64,000 nt of DNA from Osedax fenrisi (lineage: Eukaryota; Annelida; Polychaeta; Sabellida; Siboglinidae), in NCBI GenBank assembly GCA_964019155.1, contig OZ025240.1, positions 24,791,536 to 24,855,535 on the forward strand, in the 5' to 3' direction. Every line of letters begins with the position of its first letter. Positions within the stretch are counted from its first letter, which is position 1. A program made the position numbers and the translations under genes. A model generated the notes under the pieces. The model did no database searches, was not told where the DNA came from, and worked only from the letters and a program-made list of their open reading frames with translations. Shown in pieces: positions 36,606 through 44,904 of the stretch.

Positions 36606-39079
36606 ATAAATCAATATATAAACATGTTTATATTATGTAATGTTTAATATTACATATACAAACTTTGTATCTTTTTACGTGAATATGTTACATATTTTTT
36701 TTTACATATTCGTGAAACATTTTCAAATTACGACCACCAAATCTAGCCTATTCTTGTAGAAATAATAAACATGTAACCCATCTCTCTAGTGTAGCTCTTA
36801 CTTATTAGTGAATAAAAACATAGTATCGTAGAATATGTGATCTTATTCATTGAAATATTTCTCCTCGGGTCAAGATGAAAAACAAGATGATATATGTCTG
36901 TGCGTGGGTGTGTGTTTGTGTATATGTGTGTATGTGTGTATGTGTGTATGTGTGTGTGTGTGGGTGGGTGTGTATGTGTGTATTTGGGTGTGTATGTGTG
37001 TGTGTGTGTGTATGTATGTGTATCAAGTATAAACAATTACTATAAACAGTTATTGTTCACAGCTAATACATTATTCACAACTGTATACACATTAATGAAT
37101 GTTTTAGGACGAGCACATTTAACTCATCATTATAAACATGTAGTAGAGATGCTTTTATATGTAAGTGTGATTAAATATATTAATTATGGTATAATGATAA
37201 ACTATTATGCAATCACTTAATATTATGTAATACTTAAATACGACTAACGAATTAGATAATATGCAATAAATAAATGATATATTATTTAATGATGATGTTA
37301 TAATGTTATAATTGAAGACGACGTGATTACATATGATGTAATAATTAAAGATGACATCATAATTAAATGTGACGTAATAATTAAAGATAACATTAATAAT
37401 TAAATATCGCATAAAATCATAAAGCTAGAGAGAAATAGAGTAGTAAACAGGGTATCTGACATGCTGAAAGCTAAATCTAATTTGGTCACCTCAAAATGGA
37501 TGATTTGACCTATTTGATTTTTGATTTTTTAGCTAGAATAACATTAATAATACCATTGGAAAGAGGATAGAAAAGTAATATAAGTTTCATATTTTACTTT
37601 TTTTATATAATTAATAATAAAAAATGTATGATCATAAGAATATTATATTTTAATATTTGGTCACCTAAAAATGGCTGATTTTGTATTTCAGCTTTCCGCA
37701 TTGGCTTACGTTGTGAGGTATTTAGTATTACCTCTCTATTTCTCTCTAGCTCTATGCATAAAATACATCCATTAAATATGACGTAATACTTAAGATGACC
37801 TTCATCACTTACCTTCAGCCGACCAGTACAGTGGAGAATAGATGCCAGTGTTGATGTCCACCTGATAGAGACCACCGCAGACGTCCACACACACCCCGGG
37901 GGCGTTGCCTTCAGTGGCGGGGGCGTGTTCTAAAGGGGGCGTGGCGTGATTGATGTTCAGCTTGGTGAGGTGGCCTCGTTTGGGACGCGGCGGCGGTGTG
38001 TCATCGATTACGATCGGAGAGTTCTGATTGGTCGCTTGCATCGCGGCGGTTGTATCACTGGTAGTGGTAGTTGTGGTAGGGGTGGTATCGCCGGTTGTTG
38101 AGGGGGTGCTATCGTGTGTAAGGGTCGTCATGTTTACGTCGTTTGATTGCGGAGAAGAGTTATCGGTGATCGGTGTCGACGGAGTGTTTTCATTGGTCGA
38201 CGGTGTGTCTGACATGACATCATCAGCAATTATAGTTTTCGGCTTTACTGCATCTATTTTGTTATCGAGGTAGGAGATTTAGCATATATATATATATATT
38301 TAAGTATATTTGATAGCATCACAATTTTATTATATCAAAATACCTATAGATATAATAATAATAATACTAATGATATTTATTTAGATATGATTATTAGATA
38401 TGAATGGGGTGGATTTAAATATACGAGTATGATGAAATTAAGTGAATGACAAAGATTAAGGATGTGATTAGTGTAGCGGGTAAGATGGTCAGGTGGACAC
38501 ATGAACAGACAGTTGATACATCACGTAGATATAGCGTTAGCCTGTCCATCCGAGTATGTGTTCAACTGTCATCGCTACACGACCACAACACAAGTAAGTA
38601 CCTTCGCCGGAGCCGTTCTTCATGCTAGACTTGGAGGTTTTCCTCTCCGGACCGGCTGCGGACTTCCTCTGACATCCTTGCCGGGGTGGCGAGGGTTGCG
38701 CGCAATGGCGACAGGCGTGACGAGCCGGCCGAGACCTCCGATAGCCGCACTCGAGTCGTTGCGAGTCGTACCCGTTGAAGGTCACCCATTTAGAGGTCGC
38801 GGCGTCCTTGCGGAACCAGCGTACCTCGCCGGCGGTCAACGGGGCGCAGAGGTCGAGAGAATCTAGGTCGAGGTCGGCGGTGGCGGAGGTGCCGGTATCG
38901 TGGGCGCTGCGGCAACAGTACTGGCAGGCTGAGCGGTCGCAGAAAGCCGGGGGGTGCTGGGAATGGGCGTCGACGTCGTCCGACGAGTAGACGCTATGGC
39001 AGCGGTCGCTGTTGTTGTGGTCATCGCTGTCCGTACTGTAGTCGCTGCTGTGAAGACCGTCTCCCGGAGATCTCAGCAT
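16740..39079 (-). CDS. DDHD1: DDHD1-type phospholipase A1, 17 exons, about 969 residues
   Basis: This is a phosphatidic-acid-preferring phospholipase A1, an intracellular enzyme that hydrolyses the sn-1 acyl chain of phosphatidic acid and related lipids. Exons were placed by protein similarity, and every junction keeps phase, giving 2910 nt. In order the protein has: an acidic/serine-rich start; a WWE-like segment EVRWFRKD with FNGYDSQRLE (residues about 90-125); low-complexity Thr/Ser; GGLYQVDINTG and TWFYESTWQPLEEE; YIDWNSEEEVYLHYE; VFVVHGIGQ; YLPVEWRSSLKLDG; the nucleophile motif AHSLG with Ser636; a coiled-coil-like linker; then the DDHD domain. That domain carries FFCLGSPLSVFLALR, HPSDPI, RLDYSLR, LTAHIRYW and WDVALFVLTH, so all four name-giving residues can be placed. 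Its length resembles vertebrate DDHD1 (about 900). AHSLG has Ala where SHSLG is usual. I see no frameshift. The start ATG at 39079 is preceded by an open frame with no other ATG context. Confidence 0.92.
16907..18108 (-). other. DDHD1 intron 16
   Basis: AT-rich, with (GAT)n at about 16960 and a long (TA)n tract at 17120-17176. No gene inside is recognised. Confidence 0.6.
18109..18345 (-). CDS. DDHD1: DDHD1 exon 16 (residues 836-914)
   Basis: It begins SWGSIFSWGRIRSASF, resembling the family's loop before the last DDHD block, then a proline run and VIDLTNDELDFNDESAG. Several GT donors are possible near 18108. The one used gives Gln at the junction and avoids a stop. Confidence 0.8.
18628..18822. 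mobile_element. Truncated copy of the CATCGATATAAAG element
   Basis: Lies in DDHD1 intron 15. It matches the right half of the complete element at 51282-51768, ending in CTTTACATCGATG. The left terminal repeat is missing. A 77-codon minus-strand frame overlaps it and is not called as a gene. Confidence 0.7.
18900..18980 (-). CDS. DDHD1: DDHD1 exon 15 (residues 809-835)
   Basis: A Ser/Pro-rich linker INSVDDATSPSNSIASPAI. The acceptor is acttcag and the donor gttagt. Phase is 1 to 1. Coding-like composition and good sites support it. Confidence 0.7.
19471..19520 (-). CDS. DDHD1: DDHD1 candidate exon 14 (residues 792-808)
   Basis: It is chosen because it is the one open stretch that restores phase between exons 13 and 15 (2 in, 1 out). 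It reads RNVPPSYYQQHKLAYC after the acceptor gatag and ends at gtgtac. Similarity to the family is weak here. Confidence 0.45.
19634..19740. repeat. Short minisatellite in DDHD1 intron 13
   Basis: About four or five copies of a roughly 22-24-bp unit containing GGGGGACTAATAATAAATAT. Confidence 0.75.
19804..19868 (-). CDS. DDHD1: DDHD1 exon 13 (residues 771-791)
   Basis: Directly after cttcacag it reads SYRLEPLILSHYARIKPLSI, the YRLEPL block of DDHD1. The donor is taken as gtcagt; an alternative gtatta four bases later would change the phase. Confidence 0.85.
20405..20557 (-). CDS. DDHD1: DDHD1 exon 12 (residues 720-770), DDHD domain start
   Basis: It encodes VDKFFCLGSPLSVFLALRKS and RILNIYHPSDPI, including the first aspartate of the DDHD set. 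The acceptor is tcaccag and the donor gtaagt. Phase is 0 to 0. Confidence 0.92.
21037..21109 (-). CDS. DDHD1: DDHD1 exon 11 (residues 695-719)
   Basis: It encodes RIAEIELKLKDKRTG with a coiled-coil-like pattern. The acceptor is atcgcag and the donor AAG/gtaata. Phase is 2 to 0. Confidence 0.8.
21400..21476 (-). CDS. DDHD1: DDHD1 exon 10 (residues 670-694)
   Basis: It encodes an acidic helix-like SESKNDTDLDEDVIELIAEL. The acceptor is ttaattag and the donor AGGAG/gttaca. It is AT-rich compared with exons 1-4. Confidence 0.8.
21929..22023 (-). CDS. DDHD1: DDHD1 exon 9 (residues 638-669)
   Basis: It encodes CVIMYDILTNWNP directly after the lipase motif. The acceptor is acacacag and the donor CCA/gtaatt. 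Phase is 1 to 0. Confidence 0.9.
22028..22245. repeat. 28-bp minisatellite in DDHD1 intron 8
   Basis: About seven copies of a unit containing TCATAGTGTGAAGGGGGAAT, directly upstream of exon 9 in the direction of transcription. On the transcribed sense strand it is pyrimidine-rich (ATTCCCCCTTCACAC). Confidence 0.9.
22508..22619 (-). CDS. DDHD1: DDHD1 exon 8 (residues 601-637), catalytic serine
   Basis: It encodes GLLTELNRIFTKF and KNGGKVSIVAHSLG, with the nucleophile at residue 636. The Gly of the motif is completed by exon 9. The acceptor is ctcaacag and the donor gtacgt. Confidence 0.92.
23500..23541. repeat. (TA)n microsatellite in DDHD1 intron 7
   Basis: Alternating TA tract. Similar tracts are common throughout the introns. 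Confidence 0.9.
23819..23876. mobile_element. Possible tiny inverted-repeat element
   Basis: TTAATACCTATG and its complement CATAGGTATTAA bound about 57 bp in intron 7. It contains CATAGAGCTATAG, similar to the termini of the CATAGAGC elements. Confidence 0.35.
24700..24941 (+). mobile_element. Candidate solo LTR in DDHD1 intron 7
   Basis: A GC-rich block in an AT-rich intron. It shows the order expected of an LTR: GCGCGCGC-rich upstream part, CCCTATAAGAAC as TATA box, a hairpin ACTCCCG...CGGGAGT, then CTAATAAACC as poly(A) signal. GTTAT occurs on both sides (24695-24699 and 24942-24946), compatible with a 5-bp duplication. The right end is not a standard CA, so the borders are uncertain. 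Confidence 0.4.
25641..25747 (-). CDS. DDHD1: DDHD1 exon 7 (residues 565-600)
   Basis: It encodes VDSVTPVQLKGLRQMLNSSA and LDILYYSSPLHRAE, matching the family's D-YY-SP block. The donor is GAG/gtttgt. Phase is 1 to 0. Confidence 0.9.
25795..26155. repeat. Complex AT satellite with internal duplication
   Basis: TATATAATATATTATATA blocks are repeated, including a roughly 85-bp direct duplication (about 25885-25968 and 25969-26050). It ends in (GAT)n at 26122-26142. Confidence 0.8.
26520..26770. repeat. (GT)n tracts with a GACTGG/GACTAG interruption, then (CA)n
   Basis: A compound GT microsatellite at 26520-26606 and a CA tract at 26740-26768, in DDHD1 intron 6. Confidence 0.9.
27112..27227 (-). 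CDS. DDHD1: DDHD1 exon 6 (residues 526-564)
   Basis: It encodes LKFASEKMQEKFFPSVEKD and IEYLPVEWRSSLKLDG, the conserved PVEWR block. The donor is gtacat. Phase is 2 to 1. Confidence 0.9.
27622..27684. repeat. 13-bp minisatellite
   Basis: About five copies of GCATCATACTATT in DDHD1 intron 5. Confidence 0.85.
28456..28594 (-). CDS. DDHD1: DDHD1 exon 5 (residues 480-525), HGIGQ motif
   Basis: It encodes LCRGYQKLALEDDRPCEI and HLVFVVHGIGQ, the oxyanion-side strand and turn of the lipase fold. The donor is gttagt. Phase is 1 to 2. Confidence 0.9.
30029..30157 (-). CDS. DDHD1: DDHD1 exon 4 (residues 437-479)
   Basis: The acceptor is cacaacag. It encodes FYIDWNSEEEVYLHYETASS and VGSKLGLSK. The donor is AAAG/gttacg. 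Phase is 1 to 1. Confidence 0.88.
30158..31793 (-). other. DDHD1 intron 3 with a dispersed internal repeat
   Basis: A roughly 70-bp segment beginning GTAGGTCAA occurs at about 30522-30590 and again at 31218-31290, diverged. No gene inside is recognised. Confidence 0.5.
31794..32189 (-). CDS. DDHD1: DDHD1 exon 3 (residues 305-436)
   Basis: It opens QTCKVTRGTWFYESTWQPLE, the conserved TW...W-PLEEE block, and continues DVIERAHLELF. A serine-rich insert with PSPPLSQSPP ends the exon. The donor is gttagc. Phase is 1 to 1. Confidence 0.88.
34803..34995. repeat. About 93-bp tandem duplication
   Basis: TGTACCG, then GTTATAG, then TCTAGATAATGTTCCATTAC and GGGTGCTGATG occur in the same order twice. 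A partial third copy follows to about 35020. Confidence 0.8.
35331..35480. repeat. Degenerate (ACC/ACT)n tract
   Basis: A triplet-rich tract of ACC and ACT words. The polyvaline frame on the minus strand is an artefact. Confidence 0.85.
35699..35794. repeat. (CA)n microsatellite
   Basis: CA dinucleotides with occasional CATA interruptions. Confidence 0.95.
36895..37025. repeat. (GT)n microsatellite
   Basis: GT dinucleotides interrupted by GTAT and GGGT. Frames across it on both strands are artefacts. Confidence 0.95.
37418..37756. mobile_element. 339-bp CATAGAGC-type element with perfect 8-bp duplication
   Basis: The left end CATAAAGCTAGAGAGAAATA and reversed right end CATAGAGCTAGAGAGAAATA differ at one base. 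CATAAAAT flanks both sides (37410-37417 and 37757-37764). It contains two direct copies of TTTGGTCACCT (about 37482 and 37660) and no coding frame. The 8-bp duplication fits a hAT-type insertion, but the terminus CAT is not the usual CAGGG. Confidence 0.85.
37813..38247 (-). CDS. DDHD1: DDHD1 exon 2 (residues 160-304)
   Basis: The acceptor is atgcag. It encodes Thr/Ser/Pro-rich low complexity, then PPPRPKRGH and GGLYQVDINTGIYSPLYW, a segment conserved in DDHD phospholipases. The donor is GAAG/gtaagtg. Phase is 1 to 1. Confidence 0.88.
38602..39079 (-). CDS. DDHD1: DDHD1 exon 1 (residues 1-159)
   Basis: It begins MLRSPGDGLHSSD. It has an acidic/serine region, then Cys/His-containing CDRSACQYCCRSAH, then the WWE-like EVRWFRKD block. 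The donor GAAG/gtacttac gives phase 1 out. It is very GC-rich. Confidence 0.85.
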
Positions 39080-39139
39080 CACTACTCGGGAGTGTTCCTT
39101 CTTTGTGATAGACCTGGTGCAGCAATATACATATATATT

Positions 39140-39140
39140 A

Positions 39141-39188
<48 letters not shown>

Positions 39189-39690
39189 CTCTGTAAATCA
39201 ATATTTTATTAACTATATTTATTTTATTGATTTTATACGATATAAATTTATTTCGCGTGAAAATCAATTAATCACATTACAAATCATCTGGTTTTTTCTA
39301 TATTGTAATGCAATTTCTCAAATTTAGTCAACTTATTTATTAATATATATAATTACTAATTATACTTATTATGATAATTTTGTATATGTATGAATAATTA
39401 TGTAATATTATTGAAATATAACGAGTCTATAAAATTATCTATTTTAGAATTGGAAAATAAATAATTATTGAATATATATATACTCTTTTTAATTATAAAT
39501 AATAATGTTATCACTAATTTAATAGAGGATATGTAAATTTTATTTATATTGTAGAATCATAATGATATTATATAGGGTACAATAATACATACATTAATAC
39601 TAATAATATTAGAAATATATATATATATATATACATATATTACTTTTTAATTTAATGTATAATTAGGTAGTTTTCACAAATTGTATATAT
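39140..39690. other. DDHD1 upstream region
   Basis: A (TA)n tract at 39142-39184 lies just upstream of the start codon, and AT-rich sequence follows. No clear promoter element can be singled out in this composition. Confidence 0.4.
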
Positions 39691-40510
39691 GTGTATATCG
39701 ACATATCTCTAACTGATCTGGGTAAAAATCTGTCTATAGATCCAGTATCTCATAACATATTGGTTATACCCATATTTGGTAATATATCAGATTAATTACT
39801 GATCCATTTATAATATAAATTTTATAATATAAATTTTATAAATTTTATATAGATCATAATGTAATATCTAATACCAATGACTACTAGTAATAATGTTAGT
39901 GTAATATGATGAAATGTATATTCATCCACGTTTATAATGGGGTACCTCAGTGGTAGGTTCCTGCACCGCTATTATTTATATACTTACCCCTGTCAAACAT
40001 TATCATAAATTTCCCAATATTAATAATATGATATTTAGATATTTATAAAACAGGCTATTATTGATATGAATTCTTATTCTGAACTTCTAGAATGCCAAAC
40101 TGAGATGCTATGTTGGTTACTCCGGAATGATCTCCTAGTAAATACTCCTACCACTCTATTACATAATATGTAGTGTATCTGTAATCTTCCCAACTGTAAC
40201 TATTGAAGGTAGTATTATTATTACCCATCTTAATCTATTCGAAACCTTGGTGTTTAAGTTATCCTTTAGTACTCAACTCAATGTGATTTAAAAGTCTGCC
40301 ATTTTTTATTTATACAAAAATCACCATATTAAAAACTATTTCTCAACACATTTTAATAAACACCTTTTACATGCACTATCGATATCTAGAATTGATTATT
40401 TGTGTTCACTTATCTACAGCATTAAGAATATGGAAGTCGAAAAGTAGATATGATCATTCGCTCTGCGATACTTTTACTATTCAAGCTCAAGCGATGCGAT
40501 TATAATATAA
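39690..40510 (+). pseudogene. L2/CR1-like LINE reverse transcriptase remnant
   Basis: Broken plus-strand frames around 39940-40500 keep an eroded VPQ-type box with PLLFIYLPLSN, MNSYSELLECQTEMLCWLLR and SIRNLGV. RIDYLCSLIYSI and an FALRYFYYSSSSDAI tail follow. These correspond to the connection region after the RT core. There are many stops and no endonuclease. Confidence 0.55.
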
Positions 40511-40887
40511 CTGATTTCAACAAGTTGCGATCATGTATATTTTACTCGATTACCTATTTACTATTTTACTGTTACTTTTACTCGATTCACTGAGTGAAAA
40601 GTCATGTTTTAGTTATACACACATATCATAATACTGTATGCTTAATAAGCATTGCTTATATATTAATATACTATTATGTACACCTGAAAATGTATCTTAT
40701 AGATAGTATCTATTAGATACTATTATGATTGTATAAGTTAACTTAAATTTTCAATTATCAATAGTAGATTATATGCTTGTATTTATTTTTTAATAATATA
40801 ATGTATACATGTTAACACATATTTAATATGATATTATAATATTGTAGTAACTATTGAAATAAATATAAATATGGATGAATATTATTC

Positions 40888-40937
<50 letters not shown>

Positions 40938-41267
40938 GATTATAATACTATAATATGTATTAAATAATTAAAAAATATCATAGTAGAGCATAATGAAATA
41001 TATACATAATATAAACGATCAGCATTAGTTGATTTATATCGAAATAATAGTAATTTAATAAATATATATGTTTAAATAATATTGTTGTTAGTCCGTTGCA
41101 ATCATATATTATATACTATACATTATAGTCTATATTCAATAATAATAATTATATTGATTCAATAATAATTATATTCAATAATATTTTATATTATTATTAT
41201 ATATATATATATATAATTATTATATAAATTATTATAATAATAATATACAATATTATTGAATATATAT

Positions 41268-41334
<67 letters not shown>

Positions 41335-41440
41335 TATACAATGTATACAATGTATAATTGTATTGATATTTTAGGGTTATTTGGTTTAATTGGTTTAGTT
41401 TTGTACTGCTTTGTTTTTTTTAGCTGCATTACATGATTAT

Positions 41441-41491
<51 letters not shown>

Positions 41492-41623
41492 ATAGGCTCA
41501 CTTTGGGATGTAATATTAAATAAACCAAACTCATACTTTTTCACACTTATTTACATTAGAAACCCGTCAGTTATATATATATATATATATATATTTATAT
41601 ACATTATATGTTATATGGTTTAT
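40511..41623. repeat. AT-rich stretch with several (TA)n tracts
   Basis: Long TA tracts lie at 40897-40932, 41273-41328 and 41450-41488. No gene is seen. Confidence 0.6.
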
Positions 41624-41963
41624 GGAACAACCGTGAAATTTATAAACCGTACAAGAACAACCGTGAAATTATCTTTCGTGAAATTTCCAACCGTGAAATA
41701 TAATAACCGTGAAAATACAAACCGTGAAAATACAAACCGTGAAATAATTATAAATATATGTATTATATGGATATATATTACGTATATATACTTATAAGAT
41801 TCAATTTTATAGTAAATATATGATATATCTAGGTCACCAAGAGATTATAAATAGACAAAGATTTCCCACTGCACATCAATGCGTGATTTTAAAAATTCTA
41901 TCTACCATATATGATATAAGGTGTATATTTTTATAGTGTAAAGTGTACAACAAGTGTTTGAAA

Positions 41964-42004
<41 letters not shown>

Positions 42005-42017
42005 ACACATGTGTATT

Positions 42018-42123
42018 CCCAGCAAACAGTAATATAATTGACATTTAATAGCAGCATAATAGCACAATGTAAACATTTTAGGCTATTACATATGCTGTTA
42101 TGCTTCTATTACTGTTTGCTGGG
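42018..42123. mobile_element. 106-bp palindromic element, nested
   Basis: CCCAGCAAACAGTAATA and its exact complement TATTACTGTTTGCTGGG form the ends. The arms continue through CATTTTAGG so that most of the element can fold on itself. Confidence 0.75.
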
Positions 42124-42128
42124 TTCAC

Positions 42129-42165
42129 CATAGAGCTAGAGAGAAAGTTTCTCTCTTGCTCTGTA
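42129..42165. mobile_element. 37-bp CATAGAGC-type palindrome
   Basis: CATAGAGCTAGAGAGAAA meets a slightly decayed complement. The flanks GGGTTCAC and GTATTCAC match at 6 of 8 positions. Confidence 0.55.
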
Positions 42166-43094
42166 GTATTCACACACAAACACAAAAACACACCTATAGG
42201 TGTGTACACGCACATTTAAGTGTTGTTTATTAACACACACAAATAGGTACATGTACATACATACTTACACGTACGCGCGAATACACACACATACACGTAT
42301 TTTCATAATTATTTATTTATAGGTATATATATATATTATATTTATATAGATGTTACTATTTCAGAATATTTTTGAGTGTGCAATATAGCGTAACTATTAC
42401 ATTTGATTGACACATATAGGCAACGCATTACTTGAACTTTGAAAAGTATCGGCGGCCAATATGAGCATTCGAATGCTATATTATATATAATTTACGTATA
42501 ATTTACGTAAACTTATAGATATATACTATAGTATATTTATAAATTTAATAATAAAAGTAATGTGATGTATGTCTTCGTTAACATTAATTAAGAGTATAAT
42601 TAGATTTTAAATTTCCGAAAATATACTGTATAATTTAGGTTTTATATTTTACATAATAACATATATATTTTTATAATATTTATACTTATTTACATACTTA
42701 GTATATAATATATATACTATATATACACTATGTTATAAGTATATATAGTAATATATATATATCCATATAATACATATATTTATAATTATTTCACGGTTTG
42801 TATTTTCACGGATATTATAAATCACGGTTGGAAATTTCACGAAAGATAATTTCACGGTTGTTCTTGTACGGTTTGTAAATTTCACGGTTGTTCCTGCACC
42901 CATGTTATATATATATATAGTTTTATTATATATGGTATTATAATTACTGTATAATATATAATATACATATATTGATAACTAAATTAATAATTAAATTAGT
43001 TAATAATAATATTATATTTTAAATATTTAATATTTATAATATTATTTTATAATAATATTATTATATTATTATATATTATATATTGTGAATCTGA

Positions 43095-43520
43095 AAGCTG
43101 GCCGCCGATTATTATTATTAGAATTTCAGAGTTCAATTTTTATTTTGGGGTTGTGTGATTTATTTACTGTTTTTTTTAGATTCATTATTATAATGATTAT
43201 TTATAATATATAATGATTATATCCCCAAGTGAGGAATGCCGGACGTTTCATATAAGACGTTTCGCATAATAATATTAGACGTTTCGTATAATATTCTAGA
43301 CGTTTCGTATAAAAGACGCTTCATAAAGACGTTTCATATAATAATTTCATCTGATATTTTCATACGAAATGTACGTTATACAAACGTCTGTCACCCCAAC
43401 TGAGCATATACATTATTGTGTTACTATGAAATATCGTATACTGTGAAGTAGTGAATATATAAGTAACGGCCACCTTGAATTCTGACATTCTTATAATAAC
43501 AAACGGCGGCCTGATATCAG
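43095..43520. mobile_element. Inverted-repeat element with GGCCGCC ends
   Basis: GGCCGCCGATTATTATTATT (about 43098) has an inverted counterpart AACGGCGGCC (about 43502-43512), with matching CTGACATTCT/AGAATTTCAG neighbours. The right end is repeated at 54660-54715. Confidence 0.45.
43223..43406. repeat. GACGTTTCGTATAA repeat cluster
   Basis: Six spaced copies of GACGTTTC(A/G)(T/C)ATAA lie at 43241-43345, and reversed words AATGTACG and AAACGTC at 43365-43390. The cluster is bounded by direct repeats CCCCAAGTGAG (43223) and CCCCAACTGAG (43395). Confidence 0.7.
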
Positions 43521-43915
43521 ATAATTCTTATATATTTAATATAATATGATATTAAATATCATATAATTATTATAATAACTATATAATTATTATAATAATA
43601 TAATATAATTTATATTAAATATAATAATTATATATTTAATTATTGAATTAATATAATATAATTTAATAATTAAATTGATAAATATTAAATAAATATAATT
43701 ATTAAATATTATTAAATAATATAATATAATAATATTCTTATTACATTGACTTACAGTGTAAAGTCACTTATACTTTACGATTTTAATATTAATTTATTAT
43801 AATAAATATTAATAATATAGTTGGTGTAAAATATTGGATAATGTAATGATATTAAATTTAATATATCTAGAATGTAGTTAATGAAATAATAAATGTTATT
43901 ACTAGAATTTCCAGG
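43459..43915. repeat. Dispersed AT-rich repeat, copy 1
   Basis: This roughly 450-bp segment, from CCACCTTGAATTCTGACATT to TGTTATTACTAGAATTT, recurs at 54655-55065. Confidence 0.75.
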
Positions 43916-44640
43916 AATATTTTGTTATAAACTCAATTAATAATTGCATAACGTTTATCAAAACCCAGTAATTTACTACGCACCTGATTTGAAATTGAAG
44001 ATCTAAATATATCCAATATTAAAATATGATGTAAATTGAAAATATAATTATTAAATTGGTGTATTAATATAAACCATAAGATCAACTATATTTATATTAT
44101 TTAAAAACATCTATTATATATTATTTAGAAGGGTTTATTTATTTATGAATATATTTCAATCCAATAGATTTGATTCCCACTTATATCATGTGATATACCA
44201 ATGATAATAAATTCAATAATTAATTATAGGTCAAATTTAAAAATGTATATAATCTTAAAAAATAATAGGTGATTTAGAGCTTATTAAACTATACGTATAC
44301 ATACAAATCATAATTCAGTTAGTAAATATCTTTAATGATACATTATTTTAATAATTAATTTTAATAGCTACTCAATACAAATGTTAATATAATAATAATG
44401 TTTAATAAATTCAGAATTTAAATTAAATTTTAAATTGAATTTAAGTATTTCATTATTAAATCAATATTATATTAAGGATATTAAGTATTAAGTATATTAA
44501 TATAATTATTATATTATATAATATTATATTAATATTTAATTTTAATTATTGAATAATTTATATAATATTTAATAATATAGTATATATTATATTAAATAGC
44601 TGAACACTGACATCGGCCCCCAATAAGTCTCGAGACACTG
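43916..44640. other. AT-rich stretch, no gene seen
   Basis: No coding frame or recognised repeat. Confidence 0.4.
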
Positions 44641-44644
44641 ATAA

Positions 44645-44753
44645 TAATTTACTAAAAAAAATAAAGCCCGCCTCGAAATGTAGACACTAATCGATAGTTC
44701 AAGTAAATATTTCGCTGCGAGCTTTATATTTCTCAGTAAATTATTCACCAAGT
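44645..44753. mobile_element. About 109-bp palindromic element
   Basis: AATAATTTACT and its complement AGTAAATTATT form the ends. The arms continue through ATAAAGC/GCTTTAT and CGAAAT/ATTTCG. Confidence 0.55.
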
Positions 44754-44904
44754 AGTGAATTTGTGTTTTATATATATATATAATGTATAATACATACATA
44801 TAAATTATGACATAATTCTATTCTATTAATATCGTGACCGGTTGGTCGTAGGGGGCATTTGAATCGCGGCAAATACACATGTTTTTTTCTATTTCTAACG
44901 GTCA

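Larger units (their letters stand above)
32190..37812 (-). other. DDHD1 intron 2, 5.6 kb
   Basis: The largest intron of the gene. It holds (TA)n at 33489-33533, (GT)n at 34070-34098, a GC-rich island at 34320-34690, a roughly 93-bp tandem duplication at 34803-34990, a CCA/CTA triplet tract, (CA)n and (GT)n tracts, and a 339-bp inverted-repeat element. No gene inside is recognised on either strand. Confidence 0.6.
41624..42894. mobile_element. 1271-bp element with long inverted ends made of CCGTGAAA repeats
   Basis: GGAACAACCGTGAAATTTA opens the left end and the reversed right end. The inverted arms run about 115-135 bp and are over 90% identical by eye. Each arm is an array of seven or eight AACCGTGAAA-like words, and the left arm has one extra unit. 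No target duplication was found. No coding frame for a transposase is seen. The interior holds two nested palindromic elements. Confidence 0.8.

Noticed and set aside
36743..37220. Frames rich in Cys-Val or Thr-His
   Set aside because: Translations of a (GT)n tract on both strands.
38501..39196. Plus-strand frames over DDHD1 exon 1
   Set aside because: They are antisense shadows of the conserved minus-strand exon.
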